Origin: Niebla homalea
Taxonomy: Eukaryota > Ascomycota > Lecanoromycetes > Lecanorales > Ramalinaceae
DNA length: 64,000 nucleotides
Direction of reading: 5' to 3'
Assembly: GCA_019925105.1 (NCBI GenBank)
Contig: JAHGAU010000005.1
Location: 868,001 to 932,000, forward strand
Part shown: positions 44,225 through 57,300 of the stretch, piece after piece
How positions within the stretch are numbered: position 1 is the first letter of the stretch
How the letters are laid out: every line of letters begins with the position of its first letter
Translations under genes and position numbers: made by a program
The notes under the pieces: model-generated
What the model saw: only the letters and a program-made list of their open reading frames with translations
What the model was told of the DNA's origin: nothing
Database searches by the model: none

Positions 44225-44515
44225 TTTAAAGCGATCCCGAGGATACCTTTATAAGTATTTTTATAATGGAAAAGAACGAATACATTTCTATAAATATTGC
44301 GTTTAAAGCGATATTAAATATATTTATAAGGGTGATATCAAAATAAAAGGTATTAACCGGCGAATTATAAATACGCCTTTATAAGTATCGTATTTAAAGC
44401 AATATTAAATATATTTATAAGGGTAATATCGAAATAAAAGGTATTAACCGGCGAATTACAAGTACGCTTCTATAAATATCGTATTTAAAGTGATATTGAA
44501 TATACTTATAAGGGT
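44225..44515. repeat. About 90-bp tandem repeat, almost three copies
   Basis: Units containing TTTAAAGYRATATTRAATAT followed by TATTAACCGGCGAATTAYAA start near 44302, 44391 and 44482. Copies differ by transitions consistent with RIP. Confidence 0.75.
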
Positions 44516-44936
44516 GGCTTTATAACTTAAGAAGATGGAAATACCTAAATTCTTATATTTATATCGAGAAAAAATATTGAAGATATTTATATAAATACCC
44601 TTATATCTTAACTAAGCTTAATAAACGCCCGGGAATACGTTAAAATTAAAGGAAAACGTTGATAAAATAAAAAAGGTACTTTAACGAAAAGCCTAATAAG
44701 GACCCGTATTTAAAATAATTTAAAATTCGTTTCTTAAGAGGGTATAAAACGGGTATTAAGGTTATTAAATATAATATTATTTATTAAAGCTGTAGAAAAG
44801 TAGGTAAGCTAATTTTACTTTTATGTTAAGCTACTTAATGAAGGTATAATATTAAAATCTTTAATGAAAATATATTGTTATAAGCTTACCCGAATAACTT
44901 TATTAAGAACGTAAAATAATAAATCCTTATTTATAA

Positions 44937-45087
44937 TATTTAACTTTAATAAAAATATTTAACTTTAATAAAAATATTTAACTTTAATAAAAATATTTAA
45001 CTTTAATAAAAATATTTAACTTTAATAAAAATATTTAACTTTAATAAAAATATTTAACTTTAATAAAAATATTTAACTTTAATAAAG
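44937..45087. repeat. 19-bp tandem repeat, about eight copies
   Basis: Nearly perfect head-to-tail units of ATATTTAACTTTAATAAAA. There are no spacers, so this is a simple minisatellite. Its uniformity contrasts with the surrounding mutated DNA and suggests recent expansion. Confidence 0.95.
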
Positions 45088-46215
45088 CTTAACGGTATAA
45101 GGCTATATTAGATATATATTAAGTAATATTTTAATTAAAGGCTTTTATATATAAAAATATTAAAAAAGTTTAATACGGTCCTTTTTAGTTTTTGCTTATT
45201 ATTCTTAAAAACCTATTATCCGCTTTTTATATTTCTTAGATTATTATTACTTCTTTTTATTTTTTTTAAGACCGTCCGTGGATATACTATTGGTTACTTA
45301 AGAGTGCTTAAAAACTTTAAAGTATTCTATAGGTTATTTAATCGGTATAAATAATATAAAAAGATATTATATAAATTTAAAGGAAGCATTAAAAGTAAAC
45401 TTAAAAATAATTAATAATCGAACGATTCATTAAGCATTTACCTAATATTGGCTACCCGTTTTCTTTAATCTTATAATGTTCAAATATAAAAAATTTTACT
45501 TAATAAAGTAACCTCTTATATTTTAAGTAACTACTTAAAGTACGCTTATTATTTACTTATCGTTTAATGTACGGATTTGGGGAAATTACTGGGTTTAATA
45601 AAGAATAATACTTTAACGTTTTTAATAAAGCTTTACGCGGCGCCAATTATATCGCGTAAAAATTTTTCAATTACCTGTTATTTTATACGATTTTTAGCCT
45701 TTTTATCGTTTAATATTTCTAAGCGTATTATTAAGTTTTTACCAATATTTTCAGCGTTATACCGGGCGCTTTACTTAAATCGGAAACGCTTTTAAAGCTC
45801 GTTTATTTATTATTATAATATTATTATTATTATTTTCGCTTAATTATTCTGGGCAATTTAAGTTTTAGATTCTTAAGCTAAATTTTATTATTTAATTATT
45901 TTTGCTTTTACTTTTATTTCTATTATTAATTATTTTTATATTAATTATAGCTATTATTTAAGTATTTAAACTTTATTATACTTTTACTACGGTGGATCTT
46001 ATGGACTAGAGTGGTAATAATAAGAATAGCTTTATTCCTATATAAAGCTTTCTTACGATTAATTAAACGTCGTTTTTATTAAGTAGAAAGTTATTTATAT
46101 ACGTATAAAAGATTAAGTAATCGCGGGGCATTATTACGATAAAGAAAAGAGGATTAAATAGCTTATTTTTTAAAAAGGTTATTAAAAGTTTAAAGAGGTA
46201 CTTTAATTTAGGACC

Positions 46216-46375
46216 GCCTTTATTATATCCCGTATAAGATATTATTATTATTTATTAATATAATATTATAGCCCCTTTTATTATCCCGTACGAGATACCG
46301 TTATTATTGATTAACGTAATATTATAGCCTTTTTTATTATACCGTATAAAACGCCGTTATTATAATCCATCCAAG
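46216..46375. repeat. 56-bp tandem repeat, about three copies
   Basis: Units start near 46216, 46272 and 46328, each with YCTTTTTATTATMCCGTAYR followed by an ATATTATAG-type end. Copies are diverged mostly by transitions. Confidence 0.7.
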
Positions 46376-49300
46376 GATTATAAATTTTTATTTTAATTAA
46401 TTAAAGTTTTTCATTTTACTTAATTAACGTTTATATAATCATAAATAAAAAAATAAAAAAACTATAAAGTAAATTTATTTTATTTAATTAAAAAGCATTT
46501 CTATAATAATTATTAGGTTCGCCTATTAAATCCTGTGATATAAGGGTATTATTTAACGTTAATAATACGATAATAAGCTATTATAATAAAGTTACGTAAA
46601 TATAACGGTACGATTAATAAGTTATACCTAAAAAGATTAAGCGTTGTATTCATAAAGAATAAGAAATAATAGGTAATACGTTCTTTTAACGGTAACCTTA
46701 TAGGCGCCCATAATAATCCTTCTTTCCCAATTATCGATATAAGAGATTAATAAAAGAACTTTCTTAAGGAAAGGAAATAACGCTTAACGTTAAGTATATA
46801 ATATTTTCTGGTAATATTGCTTTCTTTCGCTTATTAAGTTTAGATATTTATTATAAACGGCGAATAAAAAAAGGACGTACGCGTTTTTAACGCGTTTAAA
46901 TTATATGAATAAGGAATAATTAAATTAAGCCTCGTTATATTATTTTTTAATCTACGTAATTACTTTAATTTACTTTTAGAAAGGCTTCTTTTTAATTTAA
47001 TTAATTATATTAATTATATCTTACGGTATAAAAGCAATATTAAGGATTTAAGCGATTATATAAATCGTAAACTAATACTTATAATTCATTATATTATTAA
47101 TAAAAAAAAACGGTCGGAAACTAAATTATTAAAGGTATACGGATCGTTAATATAACTATTATTTACCTTCAGAGTATAATTTATAATATTTAATTAAAGG
47201 ATATTACTATAAATAGTATATATAACTTTATTAAAGAAAAAAACGTTAAACTATAAAAATTATATTATCCTAGGTAACCAATTCATACTATAAATATAAT
47301 TGGAATAAGAATAAATCTATTTGTTGATTACGTATTTATTATTTAAAAACGTTAATAACCGATAGAAAAACTTTAAATTACGTATAACGGTTAACTTCAG
47401 CGGATATATATAAATATAAGGATCTTTTAATTGACTTAGAAAACGCGGAAACTTATATATTTAAACTCCTTAATAATAATATAAAACGTAAAAATATTAT
47501 ACTTATTATAGATTATATTAATAATAAGTTTAAAAAAACTATAAAAACAACTATAAAAACTATATTATTTATACTGTCAATATATAAAGGTAATTAATAA
47601 AGTAATTGGAAAGAATATTACGGTTATAAAGTAAATTATTAATAGCCTTATATTAAGGAATTACTGGAAGTAAAATATTTAAAAGGATTTATAAAACATA
47701 ACGCCCGTTTTATATTTATATCCCTTATAATAATAATATAATAAAACTATATTGGGTTTTCTCGTTATACTAGACTACCCGATTATTACGTGAACTTTAC
47801 GTGCTATCTTCTCTTTATATTTAATAAGCGAACGACCTTATAACCTTTCAATTAAGGAAACATAAAGCCCAGAATAATTTAACCTGAAAATTATACGGGC
47901 TTAATACCTTGGGTCGCCGTAATTGGGTTTTAATTATAGTTATCAACACTGGCAATATATTTCCTATAATAAAATTACGGGATACTAAGATCTTTATACT
48001 TTCACTTTTAATAAGGGGCATTTCCTTCTTTAAAACCGCTATAATAAACCTTAAGTCGTTTAATAATATCGCTTTTTATACTTAAAGGGTTAAGTATATA
48101 ATCTTTAACGATATAATAATAATAAGTAACCGGTATAAAGAAGTATATTTATAATATTTTAATTAAGCAAATATTAAACGATATTATAAGATTACCGTAC
48201 TTAACGAATAATAAATATTAGGCTACCTTAAATCTATTTTATATTTTATAAAAGAAGAATTCTATAAATGCGATTAAAATATAGAAAATATAATTAAGGA
48301 TTAAGTAAATATAAATTTAATAGGCTTAAATAACGGTTAAGATAATACCCAGATTAATTATTAGGGTTTTTACTTATTTGCTTGGGATAAATAGTAAACC
48401 CGTTATAAAAATGTTAAGCAGAATCGCTATAGTTAGCCAATCTATTATATTAATTTTATGAATCGTCGAGGTTTATTATTACGGTATTATAATCAATATT
48501 ATTTAATAAATCCGGGTTAAGGATTATTCTTTGCTTATTAAGGTATTAAGGTAAGTTAATATAAAAGCGATAGAATTATAAGTGACTTAGGTTGGAGATT
48601 AAAATGGTATCTAGGGGAGCTTATAAATAAGTAATAAAGTCTCGGAAAACCCAAGCTGAAGTTTAAACGATATGAATTAAAATAACGTTATATAGATCGT
48701 AAAAATAAATTAAATAATAACTATTCCGATTAAGAATCCAAAAAGAAGGTATAAACTGGTTTAAAGGATTATTAAGGAATTGGTATATTGATCGTTAATT
48801 GTTTTATAATTAAAATATAATTATTAAGTATTAAAAGAATCTTAAAGGTTATTAAAAAATAAGCTAGTAAAATTAAAGCATAATTATTATATTAAAAAGC
48901 CTTTATTAAGTTTCTTTAAGATCGTTATCGCTTACTTATAATAAATATAAATAATAAAAAGGCTTTATTATAGAAATAAACTTCTTTATTTAATTTTTGG
49001 CCCTTAAAAACGTAACGTAAAATATGATCCAATTTTTAATCTTAAATATATAGTATATAAACTTCATCGATTACTTATACTAAGTTTAAGCGCTATTTTC
49101 TACAGTATAATACCAGGTTTATACGCTGGTCTTCTATTTAGGATCTATATAAACGGTAAGATTAAGGTTTTATTCTAAACCGGCTTTACTGCTTACTTTA
49201 ACTATAAACCTGAAAATCGACTTGGTCTCTTTAATACGCGCTTAAAACGGGCTGGCGTGGAAGATAATAAGAATCTTGGTCTTATATGTTAACTCTTTTT

Positions 49301-50404
49301 GGAGGATATGGGTAAGTTAAGTAAAACCGTTAAAAAGCATCGGGCTTAAAAAAAATTTAACCTGCCTTATTTTTATAATATTTATAATAAAAGGTTTCCG
49401 TAACCAGGTTAAATAATACTTTCTATAAAACTAATCAACTCATATTAATAGCCATATATTTTATTTCCTAAACGTTAAATATCTGCCGATCTAATTAATG
49501 TTTAATATTAACGAAGTCGATTATAACTATACGTAAAAACGTTTTACCAGTTAACGGTAGAAAATATAATATTAAGGTAATAATTATATATTTTCAAGAA
49601 AAGATTTTATTTCTTTCCGTGGCGGTAATATAACGTTAAAAGGACGCGATTTTTAATATAATTTTTAAATTTTACGTATTTTTAATTAAGCATATTATTA
49701 TTAAAATAATATTAAAAAGCTCCGATTTACTTATATTAACTTAAATTAACTTAAGAATCACTTATTAATAACGCTTAAAGTAACCTTTATAAAGGAGGTT
49801 AAATATATTATTCCTATAGACTTCCGTGACAATATATATTAAAACGTAGGTTTTCTTATTAATATTAAAATACTTAAATAAGCTAATTAGATCCGGCGAA
49901 ATACTATTAAAGAGTGATTTTGGTCCCGTACTTAAAGTATATAACTTACTTGTTAACGTATAACCATTTATTATTAATATTATATTCTGACCTTAAAGGA
50001 ATGTATTAATTATAAGTTTATTAACTTAATAAATTTTTTAATTATTATTTACGGGGAAAAAGATATAATTAAACGTATATTACTTTTTTTCTATCCTTTA
50101 TTTTTTATCCTCGCTTAAAATTATAATATAAGAGATACTAATCTACCTTAATCTTAACTTAAAATCCTCTTTAAATATTAATTTACGTATTCGTTTAAAG
50201 TATTAAACGGCGCCTTTAATAAAAAAAATTACTTTATAATTATATTATAATCTAATTAAAGACTTTAATATATACTGTTTAAGGCATTATATTTTATTTA
50301 TAAGTTAATAAATACTTTAAAATATTAGTAAATATTCATTTTATATTTCATGTATACGTACCTTAATTGGCTTTTTTAATTACTATATGCTTTACCTAAT
50401 CGCC

Positions 50405-50630
50405 TTAAGGTAAAGCTTTTATTATATACGTATACTCTTTAATAATCTGTTCTTCTACTTTTATTAACTTAATTATCGTTTTCTTAATATAGTTCTTATC
50501 GCTTAAAATTAACTTAAAGGGTAAAGCTTTTATTATATATACGTGCTCTTTAATAATCTGCTTTCCTGTTTTTATTGACTTAATTGTTATTCTTTTGGTA
50601 TAATTTTTATCGCCTGAAATTTACTTAACT
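50405..50630. repeat. About 111-bp tandem duplication
   Basis: GGTAAAGCTTTTATTATATA starts near 50409 and again near 50520, each followed by CTCTTTAATAATCTG. The second copy keeps a few more G/C bases. Confidence 0.75.
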
Positions 50631-53017
50631 TTATAATACTTAATTTATATTAATAATCTAGTAGCTGGTTAACGCTTAAAGTTTTTATTGGCCTTAATTA
50701 ATACTTTTTAAAGTTAAAAGACCGGTAATATTATTTAAAAATAACTTATAATTGGATCTTTAAGTTATACTTAAGGTACGTTTAAAGAATTAAAATACTA
50801 TAGAACGTTATATTGGTAAGATAATTAAGATTATTAATTATAACGCTATAATATATTAATTAATTAAAAGCATAAAAAAGCAATTAGTTAAAGTTACGTT
50901 ATATAAATAGCATTTTATAACGATATAGAATATAAGTATATACTACTTATATGCTATATATAGTACTCCAGAATAATATAAAGTTACGTTAAATATAAGG
51001 GTGGTTTAATCTTAAAAAGGCCTATAGAATCTAAGTAAATAATAGCCCTACGTTAAGATATTTATTTCTTTATTAATCTTTATCTTTATTATTTATATCT
51101 AATTTAATAGGATTTATACTGCTTAATTAAGGGTATAATATAAAGAGAATTAACAGAGTAAAAGGAATATATTCCTTTAAAGGTAAAGGAATTTAAAACG
51201 GTGGTTAAGTTTAACGGAAGGAAGCTTTTATATAAAAATATAAAACTTAAACCGCTTTAAGTATTTATAGCTATTAATATATTAATAAAATAACGTATTT
51301 CCGGGTTTTATCGGGCATAACAAAAAGACTTAAAAAGTTTTATAAGTTTAAATGTTTACTTATAATATAATAATTATATTTTATCCCAGAAGCTTTAAAA
51401 TAAAACGATTAAAAATTATAAGCTAAGAATTAACTAAAATATCCTACTCTTTAATAATAAGTGATTAAGATAGTAAGCTTCTTTATAAAATACTTTAAAC
51501 GTTACGTGAAATATATGATATTTCAATAATAAGATATTAAAATAATAGATAACATTAAGAGTAATTAAGAGTAATTAATAAATAAGGATATATAAGTATA
51601 TAATATAACCTTTATTATTAAATTGCTATTATATCGGTATTTAATTATTTAAATATCCTATAATAATTAATTAGAAACCTATATTAATTTAATATTAATA
51701 TTACTTTGCCTTTTAAGCTACTTACTGTATCTTAAAAGATTATATAAAGCGCGATAAATTCAGACCCGTTTATTTCCAACCTGGAAGCTTTTAAGGATTT
51801 CTTAAATAATTAAGCAATTAATATAGTCTGTTAAAACTTAAGTAAAAATATTAACGATATTAAGTAAAGCGTTATATGAATTTTAAAGAACGGCCTTAAG
51901 GATATAATAAATTATAAAAAACATATAATAATTATAATAATATAATATTATAATTCTAGTACTATAATTAAAAACGATTCCCAAATTAATAACTTAAAAA
52001 AGCCCAAGTTTAAGCCTAAACCAAAGCCGTTTCGGAAGCTTAAAGGTCTTAAAGCTACGGCGCTTACGGTATAACGGCCGCTATTAAAAACCGCTAAACT
52101 AATACTTTTACCTTATTTTAAAGGCCGTATTTAAGTTTTCTTTACCGAGCCAGCTTCATTCTTTAATAACGATTAATAACTCATATATTAAGTCCGGGAT
52201 TTTAATATTAACCGGATTAACGATATATTCTAGGCTTATTAAGCGTTTATATTTAACCTAAATAAGGGTTATAATATAAATCGATTACGGTAATTATTTA
52301 AGTTATTAACGTTCCTTAATTTTACGCGGTTAATCCGGCCTGGGTACATAAGTTATATAAAAACGGTAATACTAAAGGATATACGATATTTCCTTTAAGG
52401 TATATATATCCGTAAAGGTTTATTAGTTAAGTATATCCTTAAATACATTAGTAAATAATATTTATTAAATAAGTATTTCAATATACTTTATAAAGCGCTT
52501 GGTTTGGGTTGTATCTTCTATTTATAAGAGTATTTTTTATTTAACTTATAAGTATTATATCGTAACGTTTCTAGAAAATAACGTTTTTACTGATATATTT
52601 AACTTAAAGAAAAAGTTTATTAAATCGGTCAATAATTATAAATAAGTTTATTTTTATTTATTTAAGCTAGGTATTAAAATTAAAGTTAAAGTAAATATAA
52701 TTAATTAGCTTAAATAAATATTTTATTATTATTTATAATAACCATTCCTTAAAGCTTTCTTAAACGGATAGGTATTAAGATCGTAAGTAAAATAAACGGA
52801 ATTAATATAAAATTAAAAGGAGCTTAAAAATAAAGATATAATATAAAGCCTATAATGGGGTAATTTAAGGAATTTTAAAGATTAAAGGTTTTAATAAATT
52901 ATTACGGCCGCTTATTTTAATTTAATATATAATAATAATTTTAATGCCCCCGTACTTTCGTTTAAAGATAAAAACGTTATACGGAAATATACGTAGTTAA
53001 ATAAGTAGTTTATATCT

Positions 53018-53133
53018 TTATTTTTAAGTGGCTTAAAATATACCCGGTTTTTTGCCGGACGTAACCGTTCCACCACCTATTTTTTATTAAGACGGTTTTT
53101 ATATTACGTAATTATTATTACTATTATTAAGGA
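53018..53133. repeat. Left arm of a 1.3-kb inverted-repeat structure
   Basis: About 115 bp containing CCCGGTTTTTTGCCGGACG and AAGACGGTTTTTATATTACG, matched in reverse complement by 54236-54352. This arm is more RIP-mutated than the right one. Confidence 0.75.
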
Positions 53134-53280
53134 GCTTATTACCGGTCCGGAATAGGTAATTATGAAGCTTAAATTAAGTAGGACCCGTTATATATTTAAG
53201 TTACTATTTAAACCCTAAATAGAAGTTATTATGGCGAAGAAAAGGGTTAAAACGGCCAATAAATTAAAAATTATTCCTTA

Positions 53281-53985
53281 AATAACTTAAGTATACGGGT
53301 ATAAGACGTTATATTAAGTATAAAGAAACCTTACTTAACCTTTATATTCCTTATTTATATTATAATGTTTTTAGCCCTATTCCGGTAAAAGTATATAAGT
53401 ATAGGGCGTTATATTAAGTATAAAGAAGCCTTATTTAACTCTTATAATTCCTATTTATATTACGGTATTTTTAGCCCTATTCCGGTGGGGATATACGGGC
53501 ATAAAACGTTGCATTAAGTATAAGGAAGCCTTACTTAATTCTTATATTCCTTATCCATATTATAATATTTTTAAGCCTATTGCGGTAAGAATATACGGGC
53601 ATGGCGTATTACTTCAGGTAAAAGGAAACTTTGCTTACGTCTTAGGTTCTTTATTTATATTACGGTTTTTTTAAGCTTATTGCGGTAAGAGTATGCAAGC
53701 ATAACGCATTATTTTAAATAAAAAGAAGCTTTATTTACGTCTCAGGTTCCCTATCTATATTATGGTTTTTTTAAGCTTATTACGGTGGGTGCATTCGGGC
53801 ATAGTACGTCACCTCTTGCTGAGGGGCCTGGTAAAGGGCCCGGTAAAGGGCTTAGGTGAGGGTGCAGGTAAAGGGCTTTGCCCGGCTCTCAGCTTCTCCA
53901 TCCAAATTACGGTGTTTTTGAGCCTGTTGGGGTAAAGGCATACGGGCATTGCGCGTTACCTCTTGCTAAAGGGCTTGCTGAAGGG
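53281..53985. repeat. 100-bp tandem array with a mutation gradient
   Basis: The word TTAGCCCTATTCCGGT or its variants recurs at exactly 53371, 53471, 53571, 53671 and 53771, and once more near 53920 after an insertion rich in GGTAAAGGGC. Units contain ATACGGGCATARYGCRTTAY. G+C rises step by step from left to right, from heavily mutated to apparently unmutated. Confidence 0.9.
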
Positions 53986-54121
53986 CAGGTAGGTAAGGTA
54001 GGTGAGGTAGGTAAGGTAGGTGAGGTAGGTGAGGTAGGTGAGGTAGGTGAGGTAGGTGAGGTAGGTAAGGTAGGTAAGGTAGGTAAGGTAGGTGAGATAG
54101 GTGAGGTAGGTGAGGTAGGGT
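53985..54121. repeat. 9-bp GTAGGTGAG/GTAGGTAAG minisatellite
   Basis: About 15 head-to-tail units of GTAGGTGAG with GTAGGTAAG variants. Open frames through it (VGEVGEVGK on plus, LTYLTYL and similar on minus) are products of the repeat, not genes. Confidence 0.95.
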
Positions 54122-54352
54122 GATAGGAAAAGGGGGAGGCATGGCTGCAGTACCGCAAATACCGTGTATAGCCTTATAAACAATCAGAAAAATCAAAGTT
54201 ACCAACATCGAGACCCTATGATCAATATTTACTCGACTATAAGTGGGATGATGGTACATACGTAATATGAAAACCGTCTTAACAAAAAGTAAATAATAGG
54301 ACGGTCGCGTCCGGCAAAAAACCGGGCATATTTCAAATTACTTAAAAATAGG
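54122..54352. repeat. Unmutated unique segment and right inverted arm
   Basis: 54122-54235 is GC-balanced with normal CA/TG content and no visible gene. 54236-54352 is the reverse complement of 53018-53133 (ACCGGGCATATTTC, CCGGCAAAAAACCGGG). AT-rich RIP DNA resumes at about 54430. Confidence 0.7.
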
Positions 54353-57300
54353 GGTATTATAACCAACCTTTTTTATGGTTCCGGCAAGACCCCTAATATA
54401 ACCCCTTTTATATAGCCAGAAGTAAATGGGAAATCCAAACGGTTTAATAAGTACGGTAAGTAATATATATTTTATTTTATAATTAACGTTTTTAATAATT
54501 ATTATAATATTAATTTTGGATAATCTATAGTAAATCTTATAAGGTACCTTAAAAAAGCTTGCTTAAAAGAAATATTTATAAACTCCGCTATAGAAAAAAA
54601 GCCTATAAGATTAAGTTATATTCTTCTTATAACTTTATGAGTAAAATTAGATTAATATTTATTAATAAAATATACAATTAAAACTTTAAATTAAGCTTTA
54701 TAAAGTTATAGTTAAAGCTTAAGAAAAATATTTTTTAGTCTTTTCCCAGCCGCTTAGAAATAATACTTTCTTACTAGGGATTTAAACGTAATCGTCCGTT
54801 TTATAAGGATTAAATAAACTATTATTATTGTAAGCAATAAGCCACGGACGATATACGGAACGAATTAATAGCCAAGCGTTATCTATATAACGGGGAGGAG
54901 AGCTAAGAAGGATAGCCGCTTATTTAAAAAGCGATTCGGACTTGATTAAACGCGTTATTTACGTAGTTTATAATTTTTAAATATACCTTCAATTATAATA
55001 AAAAGCCAAATAAAAAGGATATAAACCGAAAATATAAATTATCCCTCCTTTACGTCGTAACGGATAATCGGGATATTAACTTCCATAATTTATATATTAA
55101 TCCGATTAAAATACTTATTTATTTATAACGATAACGCCGGCTTAAGCTCTTTAGACTATAGATTAAATAAATATTTATTAAGTAAGTAAGCGCTTTATAG
55201 TTATTAACCCAAGATATTATAAGTTATTTATTAATACCGGAGTTATTACATTAAAAAAAGACTTATTAAATCCCGTATTTACTTACGGCCCGGCCGGATT
55301 ATTAAGTAAAAAGGATAATAATAATTCCTTTAAGCGCCATTTATTTTTGCTGTCTGCCTTCGTAATTAATTCGGTATTATAAGGGAAGATTTCTAATAAA
55401 ATATTATAAATAATAAAGATATTAAGCCTTTTAATATATAAAGACGTTCTCCAATATTAAGATAGCTTAAATTATTAAAATATAACTTCCGAATAATAAA
55501 AGAAACAGGAAGGATTCTTAATTTAATATTTATAAGGTTTTATTTTAATTTAAAATTTATATTAAAAAACGATAAAAACTATTGGGTTTAAGGATAAATC
55601 CGAGCTTTTCCGCGAAGACTCCCGTTAATATATTTAAGGATTTGGAACGGTTAATTAAATAAAAATTATAAAGTATTTAAAATTAATAATATAAGCATTA
55701 ACGATATAAGAAAAGTCTAAAGAAAGCCGTCTTCGGGAAGCTTATATTCCGTTTTTAATATATAAAGGGCTATATATTAACGATAACTTAATTTATTTAG
55801 TTTTTAATGATTGTTTTAATCGATTAATAATAAAAGGAATATAAACGTAAACAGGTTTATATTAAATATATAATTAAAAGGTATAAATATTGAGTATAAC
55901 GCCTTAAACGGCTCCCTTTTTATAATAATACGTAATAGCGATAAATTAATTAAAATTATAATTTAATCTCGTAAAAACCGTATTAATTAATAACTATTTT
56001 ATAATATTATTATTTTATATACAATCTTATAAGCCCTTTTTCTTCATTTAATTTTTATTTTATTTAATTTATTCCGCCCTCACTTACGTATATTATAGAC
56101 TCCAAATAATTCTTTATATATATTAAGGATGCCCTTATATTTAATAAAAGGTATTTAATATCTCGTATAGAATATCGTTCCCGTTAATAAAAGCCAGTAA
56201 TATTTGAAGATCTTTTTAATTTAATAGTTCCGGAAACCCCTTAAGCTATAACTAAAAATACATCGCAGGTCCTAAACGATTATTTATAGGTTAAGATACC
56301 TCTTAAGATCGGAGTTAATATTAAAGGTATGTCCTTTATTATCTATATGGCTATTATAACGGTCCTTAAAATCATTAATCCTATTAATAAACCCGTTTTA
56401 TAAAATGAAATATAGCCAGTATAATACCGGGTAAATGTAAAAGTTAAAAGTATCTTCCCCAAATTCAAAAATTCCTGATAAGTCTAGGGTCCCGGGATTG
56501 GGGAATTAAAGTCTAGGCTGTATATAAGTAATTATAGGATTTATTGACTGAAGGATGTGATTTAATTGGTTATATTTATAAAAGCTTTGTTACCCTATTA
56601 TAGCGGTTAGACGTTTTATAACTAATATAGCTGGTTATCCTGGAACTCAGAAATAAAATAACTATTAACTATAAGGCTTATTAGAAATTATATATTATTA
56701 TCCTTTTATAAAGCTTTCTTAATTGTTTCGTTAAAGTTAGTAATTATAAATAAACTATATATAACTATAAAAACGCGTTTTACCAAATAGAAAAAAATAT
56801 CGCTTATCAGGTAATTATAAAACGGGTTGGTAATTTACTATATAATACGTCCATCCTTAATCTTAAATAATAATAAAAAGTTTAAATTTAACTTTCTCGA
56901 TATCCCTTAAACAAGAATATATATAGCTTAATAGGGTAAAAGGAGGCTACGCTGTTTACGGAAAATTATATTAGGAGCGCTAATAATTAAAACGATGATA
57001 TAAACGTTTATTAAGTTACGGATAATTATAATATTAATAAAACCGATTAAATCCGAGTGTATTTATTCCTTTATAATCGTTTAAACTTAAATAAAAGAGA
57101 GAAAGAACGTAACCGGTAATAAATAACGGCCCATCTAGGAATTTTAATCGCTTAAAGCCAGGTAATAAACGGATAAAATGCTATAAATATATAGTTACGT
57201 TTTATTACTTCGCCCTTCGTTATTAATAATATAAAACCGTAAAAAAAGCTTAATATTATTATCTATAATTAGGGAACGTACTTTAAAGGAGATATTTTTT

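Larger units (their letters stand above)
40498..53017. other. AT-rich, RIP-mutated repeat DNA, unclassified
   Basis: 12.5 kb with no intact gene. Composition shows strong CA/TG depletion. Several tandem arrays are listed separately. I searched by eye for reverse transcriptase, integrase and transposase signatures on both strands and found none I can support. A Lys/Pro-rich reading (KFKPKPKPFRKLKG) near 52010-52050 may be a gag-like or linker remnant. Open frames at 41970 and 45577 are short and AT-codon only. Confidence 0.5.

Noticed and set aside
44225..45087. Regular repeats resembling a CRISPR array
   Set aside because: Units are directly head-to-tail without unique spacers, and the genome is eukaryotic.
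45577..45795. 72-codon frame starting MGKLLGLIKNN
   Set aside because: Slightly more protein-like, but isolated, short and in RIP DNA; may be a transposon scrap but cannot be supported.
53878..54259. Several repetitive frames (VGEVGEVGK, LTYLTYL, LPHLPHL)
   Set aside because: All frames of a 9-bp repeat are open; none has a plausible start, splice or function.
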